64,000 bases of DNA from Syncephalis plumigaleata (GCA_025201365.1 JAIXMF010000015.1:1-64000), one strand, 5' to 3'; counted from the first letter of the stretch, positions 36,317-50,007 are shown. The notes: a model not told the origin generated them from the letters alone. Made by a program: numbers and translations.

Positions 36317-37398
36317 TTAGTCAAAACGAGTGACACCATTCCGGGTAATCACTGGTATGAGACTACCATTAACGACAGTGTCCTTGTTGGTGGCCCAAGC
36401 GAATAGTTTTCTATTGATTACGAGAAAGTAATACTACATAAGTATACATTGCTATGTTATCATATCATTACATGTCACTTACGCGTTGATATCATTCAAT
36501 GGTGTCCATGAAGTGAAATCGGCATTTGGCATACCAGCACGATTACCTGGTGTATCCAATGTTTCTCTAAATATTCAATGTGTGAATAAGAGATTATACG
36601 CATCATTGTAGCATGTCACTTACGGAAGAATAGCGACAACGCGTGTACCAGAAGGTAAGCCACTAGCATTGCCGGCGTAACTTGCGGTCAACTGATGTAC
36701 AGCTGCTTTGGCTGCACCATAACCAACCATTGCTATGTAGCATTATCATGATTATATGAGAAAGTATATGAGTAACTGTATAGTATAATAATAAAAGTAC
36801 ACTTACTGCTTGTTCCTTCTCTGGCAGCCAATGAACCAGTAAGTACTAATAGGCCATTTCTAGTAGTAAGTAGTCATTGATTTTAGTTATTCAAGTTTAC
36901 TGATACATGTATATCATGTAAGCTTACGGCTTCAAGTATTGACCAGCGATGTAACCGGCTACTAATGTAGTATTGACACTTTGTTTCCACATCAATTCTG
37001 CATTAGCCAATGAATCTATATCATCATAGTGAGTAATAGTTACGAATAACTTGCTTGTTACATACCAAGGCTTACAACACTACCACCGGCCCAACCACCA
37101 GCGACACATAATATCGCATCAAGTTGACTGCCAGCCAATGTCTCTTGGAGTGTTTTCGCTACTTGTTGTGCTTGTTCAACTACTGACTGGTTTGGATCAA
37201 CGATAACGTTGAAGGAAGCATCAGCGCTAGGGCGTACGTCCACCGAGAACACCGTCTATCAATATATATATATATAGTTGTTAGAATAATAGAAGAAGAG
37301 TAAAATAAGCTAATTACCCAGCCTTGTTCCTTAAAATACTGAACAGTTGATGCGCCAAGTGCACCAGCACCACCATAAACTAGAGCGGTAGAAGTCAT
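36317..37398 (-). CDS. QDPR: Quinoid dihydropteridine reductase
   Basis: Seven exons, 37318-37398, 37066-37255, 36928-37015, 36807-36859, 36624-36732, 36483-36566 and 36317-36410, sum to 699 bp (232 residues, intact). A short-chain dehydrogenase: Rossmann motif [16 protein letters not shown], the QDPR signature [26 protein letters not shown], the YxxxK catalytic pair in [18 protein letters not shown], and the C-terminal block [20 protein letters not shown] then TP, matching animal QDPR nearly position for position. The enzyme reduces quinonoid dihydrobiopterin with NADH, recycling tetrahydrobiopterin for aromatic amino-acid hydroxylases. Most yeasts lack this; some early-diverging fungi keep it. 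It starts 595 bp from ILV3, head to head. Confidence 0.92.
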
Positions 37399-37993
37399 GT
37401 TGAGTAGACGTATCCAGCAAATGAATAGAAAGACGAAACGAAACGAAACGAAACGAAACGAGAAAGGCGTTGTGAAGAGGTGAACGAGTTGTTGTTGCTA
37501 CGTCATCATTCCTGTTATACCAGTTCCAGTTTCTTTTAGTAGTTTTACATTGATTGCGTAAATGATGCTCAGGTAGATTCATTCATCGTATCATTACATA
37601 TTAACTAATTACTTACAGTATTATTATATGAATATTTATTCGCGCAGATTACATGATTAATATTCGATATAGCGGTTCAACTCATTCTATATTAGAATGG
37701 AATACGCATGTGATTATAGATTACTGATCAAGCATCATCAACATCAACATCATCATCATCATCATTGCAGTCACATCAAGATCAATACAGATTCATCTCT
37801 CACTCTCACACTCTCACCCATGCTTGCATACACGAATGCACGTATGAGGTAGCAAATAAAAGATACGTGTCTCGATGAAACACGAATGATTTGTATCGTT
37901 TGCTACGTCTTTCTCTACTTTTACCTCGATTATTATTATTGCTACTGTGTATTTCTCTTATCTCTTGCTACTCATTCGTCAGAAAGTAATATC
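37399..37993. promoter_or_regulatory. Bidirectional promoter region QDPR / ILV3
   Basis: The 595-bp gap between two divergent starts. A GAAAC pentanucleotide repeat (about 5 copies, 37435-37460) lies just upstream of QDPR, and a CAT/CAA trinucleotide run at about 37736-37768. No ORF supported. Confidence 0.45.
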
Positions 37994-40608
37994 ATGTCCT
38001 ATTCTTCCGCGTTACGTGGTGGACGTGCTATTCGTTCGCCATTAGCCTCAGTCACTGGTTCAGTTCACATGTAAGTAGTGATATGATATGTAGAATAGCA
38101 AGTACACTTACACCGTAACAATACACTGTATGGAATATACGCGTCTATTTGTATTTGTATTTGTATTTGCTGTATATAGTTGGCCTCGTCAACCGACACG
38201 TCATCTATCGAGTCAGTCAAGCGGTAGTGATGACAATGAGGTTAAGCTAAATCGATACAGTTCACGTATCACACAACCAAAGTCGCAAGGTGCCTCGCAA
38301 GCGATGTGTAAGTAGTAGACATGGCGTATCAGCCGGATAAACAAACGAGTGAGCCATTCTGCTAATCGAGCTTATCCATTGATAATTAGTGTATGCCACT
38401 GGATTAAAGGAAAATGACATGAATAAGGCGCAAGTAGGCATTTCCAGCGTGTAAGTTGTTTAGTGATTGAGTACTGCTACGTGAATATTCACATGTATAC
38501 ATTCTAGTTGGTATGAAGGCAACCCGTGTAATATGCACTTAAACGGCCTAGCAGCCAAGGTTAAAGAGGGCGTAGAGAAAGCAGGTCTCGTCGGGTATCG
38601 CTTTAATACAATTGGTGTTAGTGATGGTATTAGTATGGGTACCATTGGTATGCGATACTCATTGCAATCACGCGAGATTATAGCCGATTCCATTGAGACA
38701 GTAAGCAATAATCGAGTAATAAGAAGATAGTAATAGATAATAATGTATTTATTAACTAGGTAATGGGTGCACAATGGTATGATGGTAATATTTCATTACC
38801 AGGTAAGTTAGAAGCAATTGTAGTAGTAGCAATATAGCTAATAATCATTATTATTATAGGTTGTGATAAGAATATGCCAGGCTGTATCATTGCTATGGGT
38901 CGTATCAATCGACCATCTTTGATGATATATGGCGGTACTATTAAGCCAGGTCGATCTGCTTGTAGCAATGAGCCATTAGACATTGTTTCCGTGTTTCAAT
39001 GCTATGGCAGCTACATTGCAGGCAAGATTGACGAGGAACAGCGCAAGGATATTGTTCGACATGCTTGTCCTGGTGCAGGTGCATGTGGTGGCATGTACAC
39101 CGCTAATACAAGTAAGTAGTAGTCTAGCGATACATACATGCATATAATACTAACGATATATAAATTAGTGGCCAGTGCTATTGAAGCCATGGGATTGACA
39201 CTACCGTATAGTTCGTCTACACCAGCGGAAGATCCACAAAAGTTGAACGAATGCATTGAAGCCGGTCAAGTAATGCGTAAACTACTTGAACTTGACTTGA
39301 AACCACGCGACATTGTCACTAGAGAATCATTGGAGAATGCTATGGTATTAACCATTGCTCTTGGAGGTAAGGAATAATCAAGTGAATAGAAAGGGATGAT
39401 ATCGTACAATTACATGCTAATAACGTATGTTTATTCTAGGTTCTACCAATGCTGTACTTCACCTGATTGCTATTGCTCGTGCATTCAATATTAAATTGAA
39501 TCTAGATGATTTCCAAGCAGTGAGCGATCGTATTCCATTCATTGCTGATCTCAAGCCAAGGTAACTAGTCTAGTCATTGTGATTAACCAGTCATTTAGAC
39601 TAATGATTCACTATCATGTATGTTCACTGTATAGTGGTAAATACGTTATGGAAGATTTGCATAATATTGGCGGTACACCAGGTATACATATATATAGTAA
39701 TTCATGTTAATTAATCTAACTATTTATATGATCTTATTAGCTGTATTGAAATATCTACTCGCTGAAGGTGTCATTAATGGTGATTGTATGACTGTAACGG
39801 GTCGTACACTATCCGAGAATCTACGTGATCTACCGGCATTACCGGAGGATCAACCCATTCTACGACCACTCGCTGATCCTATTAAATCATCTGGACACTT
39901 GCAAATACTTCGTGGTAATCTGGCACCGGAAGGATCTGTAGCCAAGATTACAGGCAAAGAAGGATTGCACTTTGAGGGAGAGGCGCGTGTGTTTGATAGA
40001 GAGGAAGCAATGCTTGCGGCATTGGAGAACGGCGAGATTGGTAAAGGTCACGTAGTGGTTATTCGCTATGAAGGACCGAAAGGTGGACCAGGCATGCCAG
40101 AAATGTGTAAGTTTTCCTTTATGTATATATATATATATATATACACATAAATATATAATGAGCTGCTTATTTACTAATGACGTATGTTAATCATGACTAA
40201 TAGTGACACCAACGAGTGCCATTATGGGAGCAGGTCTTGGTAATGATGTGGCACTATTGACCGATGGACGTTTCTCCGGTGGCAGTCATGTAAGTATACC
40301 ATAATCATTGTATTTAGCTGTTGCTTCGCCATTATTTACACAATAATTTGCTATCCATGAAGGGTTTCATTATTGGTCACATTACACCGGAAGCACAAGT
40401 AGGTGGTCCCATTGCTTTACTAGAGAATGGCGATCGTGTCGTTATCGATGCGACAACCCGTGAGATTACCATGCAAGTGTCAGAGGAAGAGTTGGCTCGT
40501 CGACGTGCTCGCTGGCAGGCACCGCCTTTGAAGGCCACAAATGGCACATTGTATAAATTTATTAAGAATGTCTCATCGGCCACCGATGGATGTGTGACCG
40601 ATGCTTAA
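37994..40608 (+). CDS. ILV3: Dihydroxy-acid dehydratase (mitochondrial)
   Basis: Twelve exons (37994-38070, 38180-38307, 38390-38450, 38508-38700, 38760-38802, 38860-39111, 39169-39366, 39440-39560, 39635-39681, 39741-40106, 40204-40289, 40363-40608) sum to 1818 bp, 605 residues, with no frame break. The N-terminal 60 residues are Arg/Ser-rich ([21 protein letters not shown]), a likely matrix-targeting sequence. Iron-sulfur ligands lie in GCDKNMPGC and [12 protein letters not shown]; other signatures are [39 protein letters not shown] and [16 protein letters not shown]. It dehydrates dihydroxyisovalerate and dihydroxymethylvalerate in valine and isoleucine synthesis. Confidence 0.96.
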
Positions 40609-42361
40609 TACGAGCGATATCTAATATACCACGACATTTCCTGTCTATTCTATGGTATATATATCCTCTATCTATATAGTATAAAAGACCATTTACTACT
40701 TGGAATGATGACATGTGCTTATTGTTTGATATTAATCCATTAGTTCATCTGTGTATTTATACAAATCATGTAGATATACATGCCAATCGTAAATACGGAT
40801 CAGTAAAAGGCCTGTGTTACACGCATTATTGAGTAACCGTGCCATTATCTACTAATCGACCAATCAGTCAATTAATCGATACACTCGTATGTGATATGGT
40901 CTAGTATGTATACTTGTATGATGTGCGTGGGTGTGAACAAAAGTAAATGTGGACATACATAAATATATACGTATGTATTACTCCATACATGTGTGTGTGT
41001 ACGTGTGTGTACGTGTACAATGTAGACAAGTGTAAAAGTATGTTAGGTAGCCGGTTTTTTATGCATGCAGTCAAGTGTGGTGCATGTAACCATCGGATTA
41101 CCAATGAACATCCAGTATAGATTTGTCCTTCTTTTCTCTTGCATTTACATGGCAGTTGTATTTCACTTTATCTTCACAAATGATACGCATTCCTAATGCA
41201 ACCATCGTAACACCAATATCCCTCCTTTACATGCCTTAAGATATTGCCCAAATTACTAATAAACAGTAGAAATGGCGGGTATGGTTATTGTTGTCACTAT
41301 CAATAATAATAACAATAATAATAGCGGATCTACAGTATTTTATTAGTAATGGTCGCCAATAGAGCGGAGTCGTGGCGAGAAAAGAAAAACAGGAAATAAA
41401 TTACCGAATGAGATTTCCATTTGAGTGTGGTGGCGCTTTTTGTATATAAATAGGAAAGCCACTTGCTTGAAACGCGCCTATAAAAGACTTCTTACACTCT
41501 TATACCACTACACTACACTTGCACTACACTTGCACTCCACTTACTCGTACTCTTACACACTCACACTTACACTTACACACTCATATTTGCTCTGTGTTGG
41601 CTCTTTGTTTTGTTCGTCAATTATTATAATACAAGTAGTAGTAGTAGTAGTTCTTTTTTGTGTGATAGTCGAATCTAGTCAATAGTGTCCAGTTCGACGT
41701 ATATTATTTGGTCAAGATAGTGCTGATCAATTAAACGAGTATTTTAACGGCATCCTCATCCGTTGATTTACCGCGCATTCCTGGTGGATCTTGTATGCAG
41801 TGGTAAGTGAATAGCGTGACCATACCCCCCTTATTAGCATATTGCGTGAGTGAGAGATGAGAAAAAGCGTAATAATAATAAGCATATATGCGTATTACTG
41901 TATGCATAGATAGTATATGTGTACACATACACACATACACACACGCACACACGCTATTATGCATCTTTATTGGAGCATGTAGCACGGAGAGACAAGCTTG
42001 TATGCATCGAATATACGAATAACAAATGGTTACGTATCATTCCTTTGTTGCATACAAGCTTGTCTCTAGTTGTGTGTAGCTTTCTTATGTGTAATATCAT
42101 CAGAAGACATGCTATGCCTTCTACTTTTACAATGTTTATCATTTTACGACAACCTATTCATTTACATATTTGGGTGGTAGTTGCCTTTTACCTATTGACT
42201 AATGCAAATAGATGTCCATGCGTTGATTGCCTATTTAGCCGTGGCATTTATTTTACGAACACGATTGTCTTTTTCTATATACTCTATTGTTAAACTGAGT
42301 TTCATTTCGTATCTTCCCCTTCTTTATCTCTCTATCTTTCTCTCTACTATAGTATACGACT
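40609..42361. other. Spacer with a 19-bp inverted repeat
   Basis: 3' flank of ILV3 and upstream region of the TFIIB-like gene. Holds GT-rich simple sequence (about 40990-41015) and an inverted repeat, 41988-42006 against 42049-42067. The last 60 bases before the next ATG are C/T-rich and end in TATAG, which may be a leader intron acceptor. No convincing gene, though minus-strand 41731-41800 has a short open stretch of unknown meaning. Confidence 0.45.
41988..42067. repeat. 19-bp perfect inverted repeat with 42-nt loop
   Basis: Left arm 41988-42006, right arm 42049-42067; both contain the palindrome ACAAGCTTGT, so each arm is itself partly self-complementary. It can form a stem-loop in RNA from either strand. 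It is not part of any recognised gene. Confidence 0.7.
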
Positions 42362-45300
42362 ATGAATGGTCGTAGTCGTCGAGTATCTATTGTCGCCACT
42401 CTACCAGAAGACCGAAGTGGTTCATACGGTTATCCACCCGCTATACCACCATCCTATGCCAATGGTAATGCAGATATGATAGCACCTGATCAAATGGTAA
42501 GTGTAGCGTGTAATGTATACATATAGGTACGCGTATCATTGAATTTAGTTAATCGATTATTATGACTACGAATGATAGGATGCACATCGATATTATCAAT
42601 CGTCACAAGCACCACATCGATCTTCTTCTTCTTCTTCGTTGATGCATCATCATTCAACGCATGGCGGTGTCTCTGCTACACATCGACATGGTGGTGCTAG
42701 TGGTTATTCGACAGCAGCAGCAGCAGCATCATCTCATTCCGATATGAGTGCATCATCGGGTGTACACTATCATCATCAACATCATCAGCAGCAGTCGCCA
42801 TCGCATCATTTGCAACAGTCAGCCTATCATACGCGACATGCACATGGCTATCATCATGCCGCATCGGCAGCTTCATCTTCACCCTTGGTAGGAGCAGCAG
42901 CAACAGGAGGAGCAGCGTATGCTTCCAAACCATCAGGCTCACATACTGGTGCATCACAATCATATCCGTATCATAATGTACATGGAATGCATCATGGTAC
43001 ATCACTTTCACCAGTGCAACAACATCGATCAGCGTATGTTAATGGTAACAGTGTTGCTGCTAGTGCAGTAGTTATAATACGGGACATCCATCAGTACATT
43101 CTCATCATCAACATCAGTATCCGTTGCATTATCGTGAGTCACCGGGCACACCTGCTCAGTCGCATTTTTCACCAAAATTCTCTGAGAAACGAGTCTACAA
43201 TGAAGCACCCGTAGATGCGATGCATCATGGTTATCACCGAGCACAACATGGCTCGTATAATTATCCACCACATGATGGTAGAGTGGTATCAGCATCAGCA
43301 TCGCACGCTCATTCATATATGGCACATCCATCTTCATCGTCATATCATTCGATGGCTACTCCTAATGCTGCTGCTGCTCGTCAACAACATGAATCACCTA
43401 TTATGACACAGCATCGATCACACGTATTGCCTAGTGGTGCCGCATCAACCAATGGTCATTTAGCAACAGGTTCACGATATACTGTACATGATTACGCCGG
43501 TGGTAATAGTGGTACAAATCGAGCTGATCCAAGAGTAAGTTAATAAGATAATACTAGTTAGTTAGTTATTATATACTAATATTTATATGCATATGTATGT
43601 ATAGTTATACTATCCCACTGATTCTCATGATCCACATATTAATCATGCACATGGCCGTATTAATGGTGCTGGTGGTGTACATCAAGATATTCGTGATCCA
43701 TCTATGGCCAACTATCCTGGCTCAGTCTATTCATCGCATATGCACGATGGTGATATTATACGCGAGGCATGGGATCGAGCTGATCGACGCAACTATACCA
43801 TGCCATCTGATTGGCATGATCCTAGTCGATCCGGTATAAGCGCAGCAGCTGGTTATCCCGATATACACGATGAACGCGTTTATAGATCAGTACCATCCAC
43901 CGCTACTAGTGCTGCTACCGACGTGCATCATCGTCGTGCCTCTATCGTGTCATCGGGTAAATTGGCCTCATCTGCTCGAGCTGATCACGCTCATTATCAC
44001 TCGCAAGCACAGCAATACCAGCATGCGCATCAACATCCGCAACGATCATCTACCACGCCACAACCAGCATCATCCAGTGTAATACCAAGTACCGCATCAC
44101 GTAAATCGGAGCATGTTGTAGGTGCTAAACAAGGCTACCAAATATGAGCAATGGTAAGCATGAAGTATCACATTCACGATAGATTCAATTACACGCTATC
44201 CTGTTACTGATGCTAGATCACAACCTTCTTCTGATATTGTTCAATCTAATCTAGAACATCCTTACACAAGTTCTCATGCTGTGCTACTGCTACTGCTGCT
44301 TCTTCATCTAGCAATGCTAAGCAAATGGCCACTTATCCGTATTCACGAGCAGATTCAGCTGTACCCGTTGATCCTGCAAGTGGTGTAGCTGGTATGAAAT
44401 ACGATGATCCTCATCATCATATCATCAATATCCACATTCACACTCACATCCTACGATGACTACAACAGATCGATCGCATACTCGTGCTACTGCTACCGGT
44501 GCTACTGCCGATACTCATGGCATGACTAGATCATCAATGCCTGTAACTGCTACCGGTGCCACAGCTGCACATGGTCAATCGGAACAGCAATGGAGGGATG
44601 CTCGCTACATGCAAACACAATCGGGTTATCGACCAGGCACGAGACATGAAATGATTGAACCCGAAATGCACGCATCTGTAGAGATGACAGCAGCATCCAC
44701 ACGTAAACCATACGATCATGCAATGCTGTCTTCAAACAATCTAGCAGCAGCAACTGCAGCATCTGTCTACAATGATGCCTACTACACGGGTGATGATCAT
44801 TTACCGACTGGAGCATATTCAAAACGACGTGCAAGTTCTGCGTATACCACGATGAATCCACACGGTGACAATGTAGGTGCGGGAATAACATTGCACACCG
44901 CTGGTAAATCAGCCTCATCCAATTACGATCATATTGCCGAGTCTCATCACGAAGCAAGAACGGAGATTAGCGAGGATGATGCTGCCAATATTCTATGCAG
45001 CCTAACTCAACTACCGGCAACGGCACTCGCCATTAATAATGAACCCATCGAGTCGCCCGAGGAACTTGTCTAATGGCTCGTGAGAAAGCCATGGCCGAGG
45101 TCACCCAGGTACAACTTGATCCTATAGTGACGACATGGGCAGCTGGTAAGCGTGCCACCATACTAGCACCATTTGATCCTGTCGTGTCACCCTACGGACC
45201 ATCGCAGATGCTGGTATCTGAACCTGAATTGGCCGAAGATGATGAGGACGACGAGGACGACAAGGATAGTATAAAGTCGAATACTAAGACAACTACTGGT

Positions 45301-47217
45301 ACTACTAGTTGTAATACCACCTCACAACCGGATAAATTTGACTCTGATCGTCAAGGCAATGGAGGTGGTATGTCTGCTAATGGTGCATCCTCATCTGCAG
45401 CATCATCGTCAGCCTATAAGCAATCGGATAATCAAAACAATAGCAGCAATGGTAACAATACTGAATCATCTATGAAGAATGGCAAGCATGATGGTATGCG
45501 AACGGTAACATGCACAACTCACTTGCATCCAGTGAACAACAGTATTCAAAGCGAATGACGATGGATTCAGCTGGATTAGTATCACAAAAACGACGTGCCT
45601 CTGAAGTTGGTCTAGAGGAAAGTCAAACTAAACGAATTGTTACATCTGATGCCAAGTCAGCCCTATCGTTATTAGTATCAATAATGATTCAGAACCGGAT
45701 AGCAATGAGACTAAGCAAGAACTGCCGATGATAATCAGACAGTACAGACACCAGGACAGCAACAACCACCACCCACCATGGCGGTGGCAGTAGCTTCCAG
45801 TCAACATCATCACCAGTCTCCACCAGTTCAGTGTGGTTGAGATAAACGATAAAATACCCTCTGAAACGGAATCACGCGCTACTACTCCATCACGGAATCG
45901 GATGAGAATGGAGGCAATGGCAGTAGTAATAGTAATGGCACCACATTACTTGATGTATCCAACAACTGGCTAATGAAATCGACAACAACGATGATGGATC
46001 TAACGAAGCATCACCACGTCGTCTACATGTATCGCGTGCACCAGCAGTTAATGATAAATCCAATTCAGCAACAACAACAGCAACATCATTATCTATTAGC
46101 AGCAATAATGGCAGTAGCTCCTCACAAGCATCCGCTCAGAAACGATCCAATGTGACGCGTGTAGAAGATGGAAGCGTAAGCTATAACGCCATTGACTGGT
46201 CAGCTCTTGAATTGCCAGATGGGATCAAGGTAAGCATTCATAGAATAGAATATAAGCCTATCTAATGTTCACCATGATTTATTCGTATATATTTAGGATC
46301 AAGCCTGTCAGCTTTTACGCGATGTTCTATCTACTAAAGACCTGCAACGAGTGCGTCCAACCACTCGACGACGTGAAGCACTACTGATGGCACTTACCCT
46401 TATCCTATGTCGTCGATCAAACATTCCTCGTACCTTTGCCGAGTTAAGCAAGGCATCCCAAGTGCCGAAACGAGATATCGGTGCCTGTTACAAATGGCTA
46501 TGCGCCACACTTAACCCGGAGATGGTTATTGTGCGTCATATAGAACCTGATGAATTCATGGTAAGTCCTATTTTGTACACACATTACTACAGAATGATGA
46601 TGCTAACCTATAGTGTTTTGACGTTAGAAACGCTGGTGTAATACCCTTCAGATTGAACCGTACATCCTACCGGCCGCCGTCTTTTGTTATCGAGCAACTG
46701 ATCGAATTGGCGTCTTCTCGGGTAAATGTCCGACCAGTGTAGCAGCTGCGAGTATCTGGTTCGTTATCTGGTCCACCAATCATGCCGCCACTATTCTCGA
46801 GGATTTAAGCGAGGTAGCGACTTTAGCAAGATGCGCTGCTCGTCCTCGTCTATCGTTTTCAATCAACTACACGTACGCGATCGTCAACCGCGTATTCCAT
46901 GTGATCAGAAAACCGTAGCATCAGTGGCCGGTGTAGTTATCGCTACGCTAATGAGTACCTATAAAGGTATGGTACCATATGTACGCGAATTATCACCACC
47001 ACGCTTCCTTGAAGCAATAGTGGCCGACGACATTCGAGTGGTAGCCGATGACACTACCGGTTTCGGTAAATTATACGTGCTAGGTCAATTGATCGAGATG
47101 TTGCCTAGTGTGTCATCCGATACTCGACCATTTATTGATATGCCAACTGATCAAAAAGAAGATGAAGATGAAGTAGAAGATGAATCGTCGCTACCGATTA
47201 CTACTAAAATCAATTGA
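42362..47217 (+). CDS. His/Ser/Ala-rich giant protein ending in TFIIB-type cyclin folds
   Basis: Exon 1 42362-42495, exon 2 about 42579-43534, exon 3 from about 43606, later exons to 46229, about 46298-46560 and from about 46628. The first roughly 1200 codons are low complexity: SSSS, HHH, AAAAA, HQHHQQ, an acidic run at 45232-45262 and Ser/Asn tracts. From about 46183 an ordered part begins (YNAIDWSALELPDGIK) with two cyclin-like repeats of TFIIB: repeat 1 IPRTFAELSKASQVPKRDIG, then FMKRWCNTLQIEPYILPAA; repeat 2 GKCPTSVAAASIW, later QKTVASVAGVVIATLMSTYK with GMVPYVRELSPPRF. There is an unusual insertion of about 50 residues inside repeat 2 and no N-terminal zinc ribbon. The frame changes several times, so the extent as one gene is inferred from splice-consistent joining. 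Likely a Pol II initiation-factor relative. Confidence 0.6.
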
Positions 47218-47469
47218 TCAACGCTAGTGTAGATTTCCCTTGTTTGTTATTTGCTATATAGCTATTGTAGAAAAATATCATGATTTTATTATTGTTTGTG
47301 TAAATAATACGACTATAAAAATCGCTTTATTCCTCTTAGTGCAGTATTATCCTCTCCTTCTATTGTACTAGTAGTAATTAAGAATGACGCATTCAACTAA
47401 TCATGGTATATGAACATGTAATATATTCTACTCTATTCTAACAAATAATACACGCTACTTAGAATCAAT

Positions 47470-48232
47470 TGATAGCATTCTCAATGGTATTGACACAAGG
47501 ATTACGAGTAACATTCATAAACATAATCTCGATATTGAGGTTTAGAGGAACGCGTAAGTACAAATCACTATAGTGTCCATATGTGTATATATCTATTACA
47601 AATAGAATTGATGCATGGAGTAGATTGAGGAGAGAACAGCGTTAATGAAGCAAACGATATCGATATTACAAGAAAGTATACAAAGTGTTAATGGTGGAGA
47701 ACGAACCATAATTGACACGAAAGAACGCAATAGCAATTATTCGTTAGAGCAACAAGTTGAAGCATGCTCAATAGTAAATGGATATGCAAAGAGTGCAACA
47801 CTTGAAGTAGTAGAACAAGAAGTGTATGATCATCAAATGGAATGTTATGGTCGATTTGTATTACGCAATCATTCTGTAAAGTAAGAAGTTACGCTACTAC
47901 ATCGTAAATGTGTATTCATCTCACAATAATCAAGTAGGACAGTTGAGCGAATTGAACCATTTGTATGGATTCCAGCGGATGAACAACCACGACAAGAATG
48001 GCAACCCATACTGTCATGGCATTGTACATCGGATAGTATTGAACCAAATGCCGAGACAATCCTACTCGTACGACTAGTACGCCATTCTACGAAACATCAA
48101 TGGGGCGAACTTGCATTGCGTTGGCTTTTACGATGCATTCCTGTCGACCATGCTGGCGAGTGTGCTATCAAAGATACGACAACACCTGCCATTGAATGGT
48201 ATGTCATGCCATTATCGCTAGATAATACGTAG
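47470..48232 (+). CDS. Unrecognised protein, coiled N-terminus
   Basis: The best-supported part is 47645-47882 joined across a short intron to about 47937-48232, ending SLDNT and TAG. Upstream exonic pieces (about 47470-47557, and IDAWSRLRREQR at about 47606-47640) probably belong to it, but the frame is interrupted around 47640 and the true start was not found. The first half is helical with heptad-like spacing (ISILQESIQSVNGG, EQQVEACSIVNGYAK); the second half is a compact, Trp-rich domain (FVWIPADEQPRQEWQPILSW, HQWGELALRWLLRCIP). No family recognised. A small multi-subunit complex component is possible from its shape, but that is a guess. Confidence 0.45.
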
Positions 48233-50007
48233 CATGATTGCATTATTATAATAAAGGGTGTATACATTAGTAATTATTACTACGATGATATACCTGAGTA
48301 TAGCAGAGTATCTACATAGAACTCTACGTTGATTTATTTATTTGGTTGTTTGTTCTCTATTGTAAAGAAAAAACCAGTTTGTCTCCTTGTTAATAGTAGG
48401 TGTACTACCTCACCATTGTGATGACGCCGTTGACTGCAGCAACAATAGAAACGAACCCCGGCCTTTACTTACAGCAGGCAGTGTAATGTACAAACAAGCT
48501 TGCTTTTCCTCGTCTCCGCTCACTACCCTGACCTTCTTCTTCCTTTTTCCTCTTTGTCCATCCGGCCCGTGGATATTCCGGAGATTTGCTGTATGTCATA
48601 ATGTAATTGATATACAATGTATATACATTTGCTAAGAATGGGAATCTACATGCTTCGCATATGCGTACATGGCCTTGACATTCGTATTATTGGTTAATTG
48701 AGTGCAGCAGCATTATCTATATGGAAGCAGTAATTATTTATTAGGATGTGACTATGCAAAGCACTACAGCAGTAACTGCATGAACATGCGGTAACACTAC
48801 CGCGACAAGGTCTATCAACAGCGTCGAAAAGAGGAGAGAAGGAGAAGGAGAGAGAGAGAGAGATAACAACTGATAATCAGTGATGGTAAATCATTGAATG
48901 AGTGCAGCATGTGCCAGCTAGTATAACCAGTCTAACGTGCGTGCAGTGCTAGTTTGTACGGTCGGCGTTTAGTCATCAATATAGAACTTGTCTCGTCACT
49001 TTCGCTAACACACCGGTTATGACTTGCGTTGTTGTAGTCAAGTTATGAATGCATACACCAATGAATGACAATCCAGCTAGCTGTATTTGTAGCATAGCTA
49101 TAAAATGGATTAGATGAATGAATAGAGACACATTAATTAAGTAGGAAATACAGATAATAGGATGTGTACGTGTGTGCCCTTTGTAGTCGTTATTGTTGCC
49201 GTTGTCGTTGCTATTGATGAGAGAATTGGGAGGGTTTGTACACATTCAGATGGATCAGGAACAGACGTGTCTCCTTACACACGCACCTTGTTACCGCCAT
49301 TACCGCCATCATCAAGGCTAGGCATGTTAACGCGTAGCACAGACAGCACAGACAGCACAGACAACACGCAGACAGACAGATAGTGAGAGAAAGATGAACA
49401 CGCGTATACATGTACATACTCACTCGCTCGCTCATTCACTCACTCATATGGTTGAGTAATCATTGGTCTACGATTGAATGAATGATAATTGTACCGCGTG
49501 GTATTCTAAAGAAATTGGATATGCAGTATCTGGATTACTACTTGAATCATGAACGCGTGCATCTTTATATATATATGTCCAAACAATCATACGTATCTCG
49601 TTAATCATTGTTACTTTCCTCACTTACTCGCTCTCGCTCTCTCATTCATTCATCTTCTATCTATCTATCTATCTTAGTGATATCGTTTAGTTTATTCAAT
49701 ACTTTCTCGTATTTTCGTAGTGTATGTATTTTGATTATTAGGTTTGAGCTTTAATATTTGTTTGCTCTTACCTTAACATCGTGCCAGGTGCACTATAATT
49801 TCATTCTAATATCAGTACATCGCTTTCTTTTTTGTTCAAGCTTCGCACATTTATTCAATGCACCATATTCATTTCTACCATTATTATCATCATTCGTCAC
49901 TTGTTTTTATTTGAATCTAGTATTCTACTTGCTTACTTGCTTACTTGCTTACTTACCATTACTGCTTATATAAGCTGTTGCATCTATTATTTTTTTCTAC
50001 TTTCATT
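48233..50007. other. Spacer with simple repeats
   Basis: No supported gene. Contains a GA run (48849-48862), ACAGACAGC repeats (about 49339-49380), CTAT repeats (about 49659-49673) and a TTGCTTAC repeat (49929-49955). The leader before the next gene is C/T-rich. Confidence 0.4.

Noticed and set aside
41731-41985. Minus-strand frame ending DPPGMRGKSTDEDAVKILV
   Set aside because: The last 20 residues look protein-like, but the rest crosses CA/TA simple sequence and no splice partner or family match was evident.
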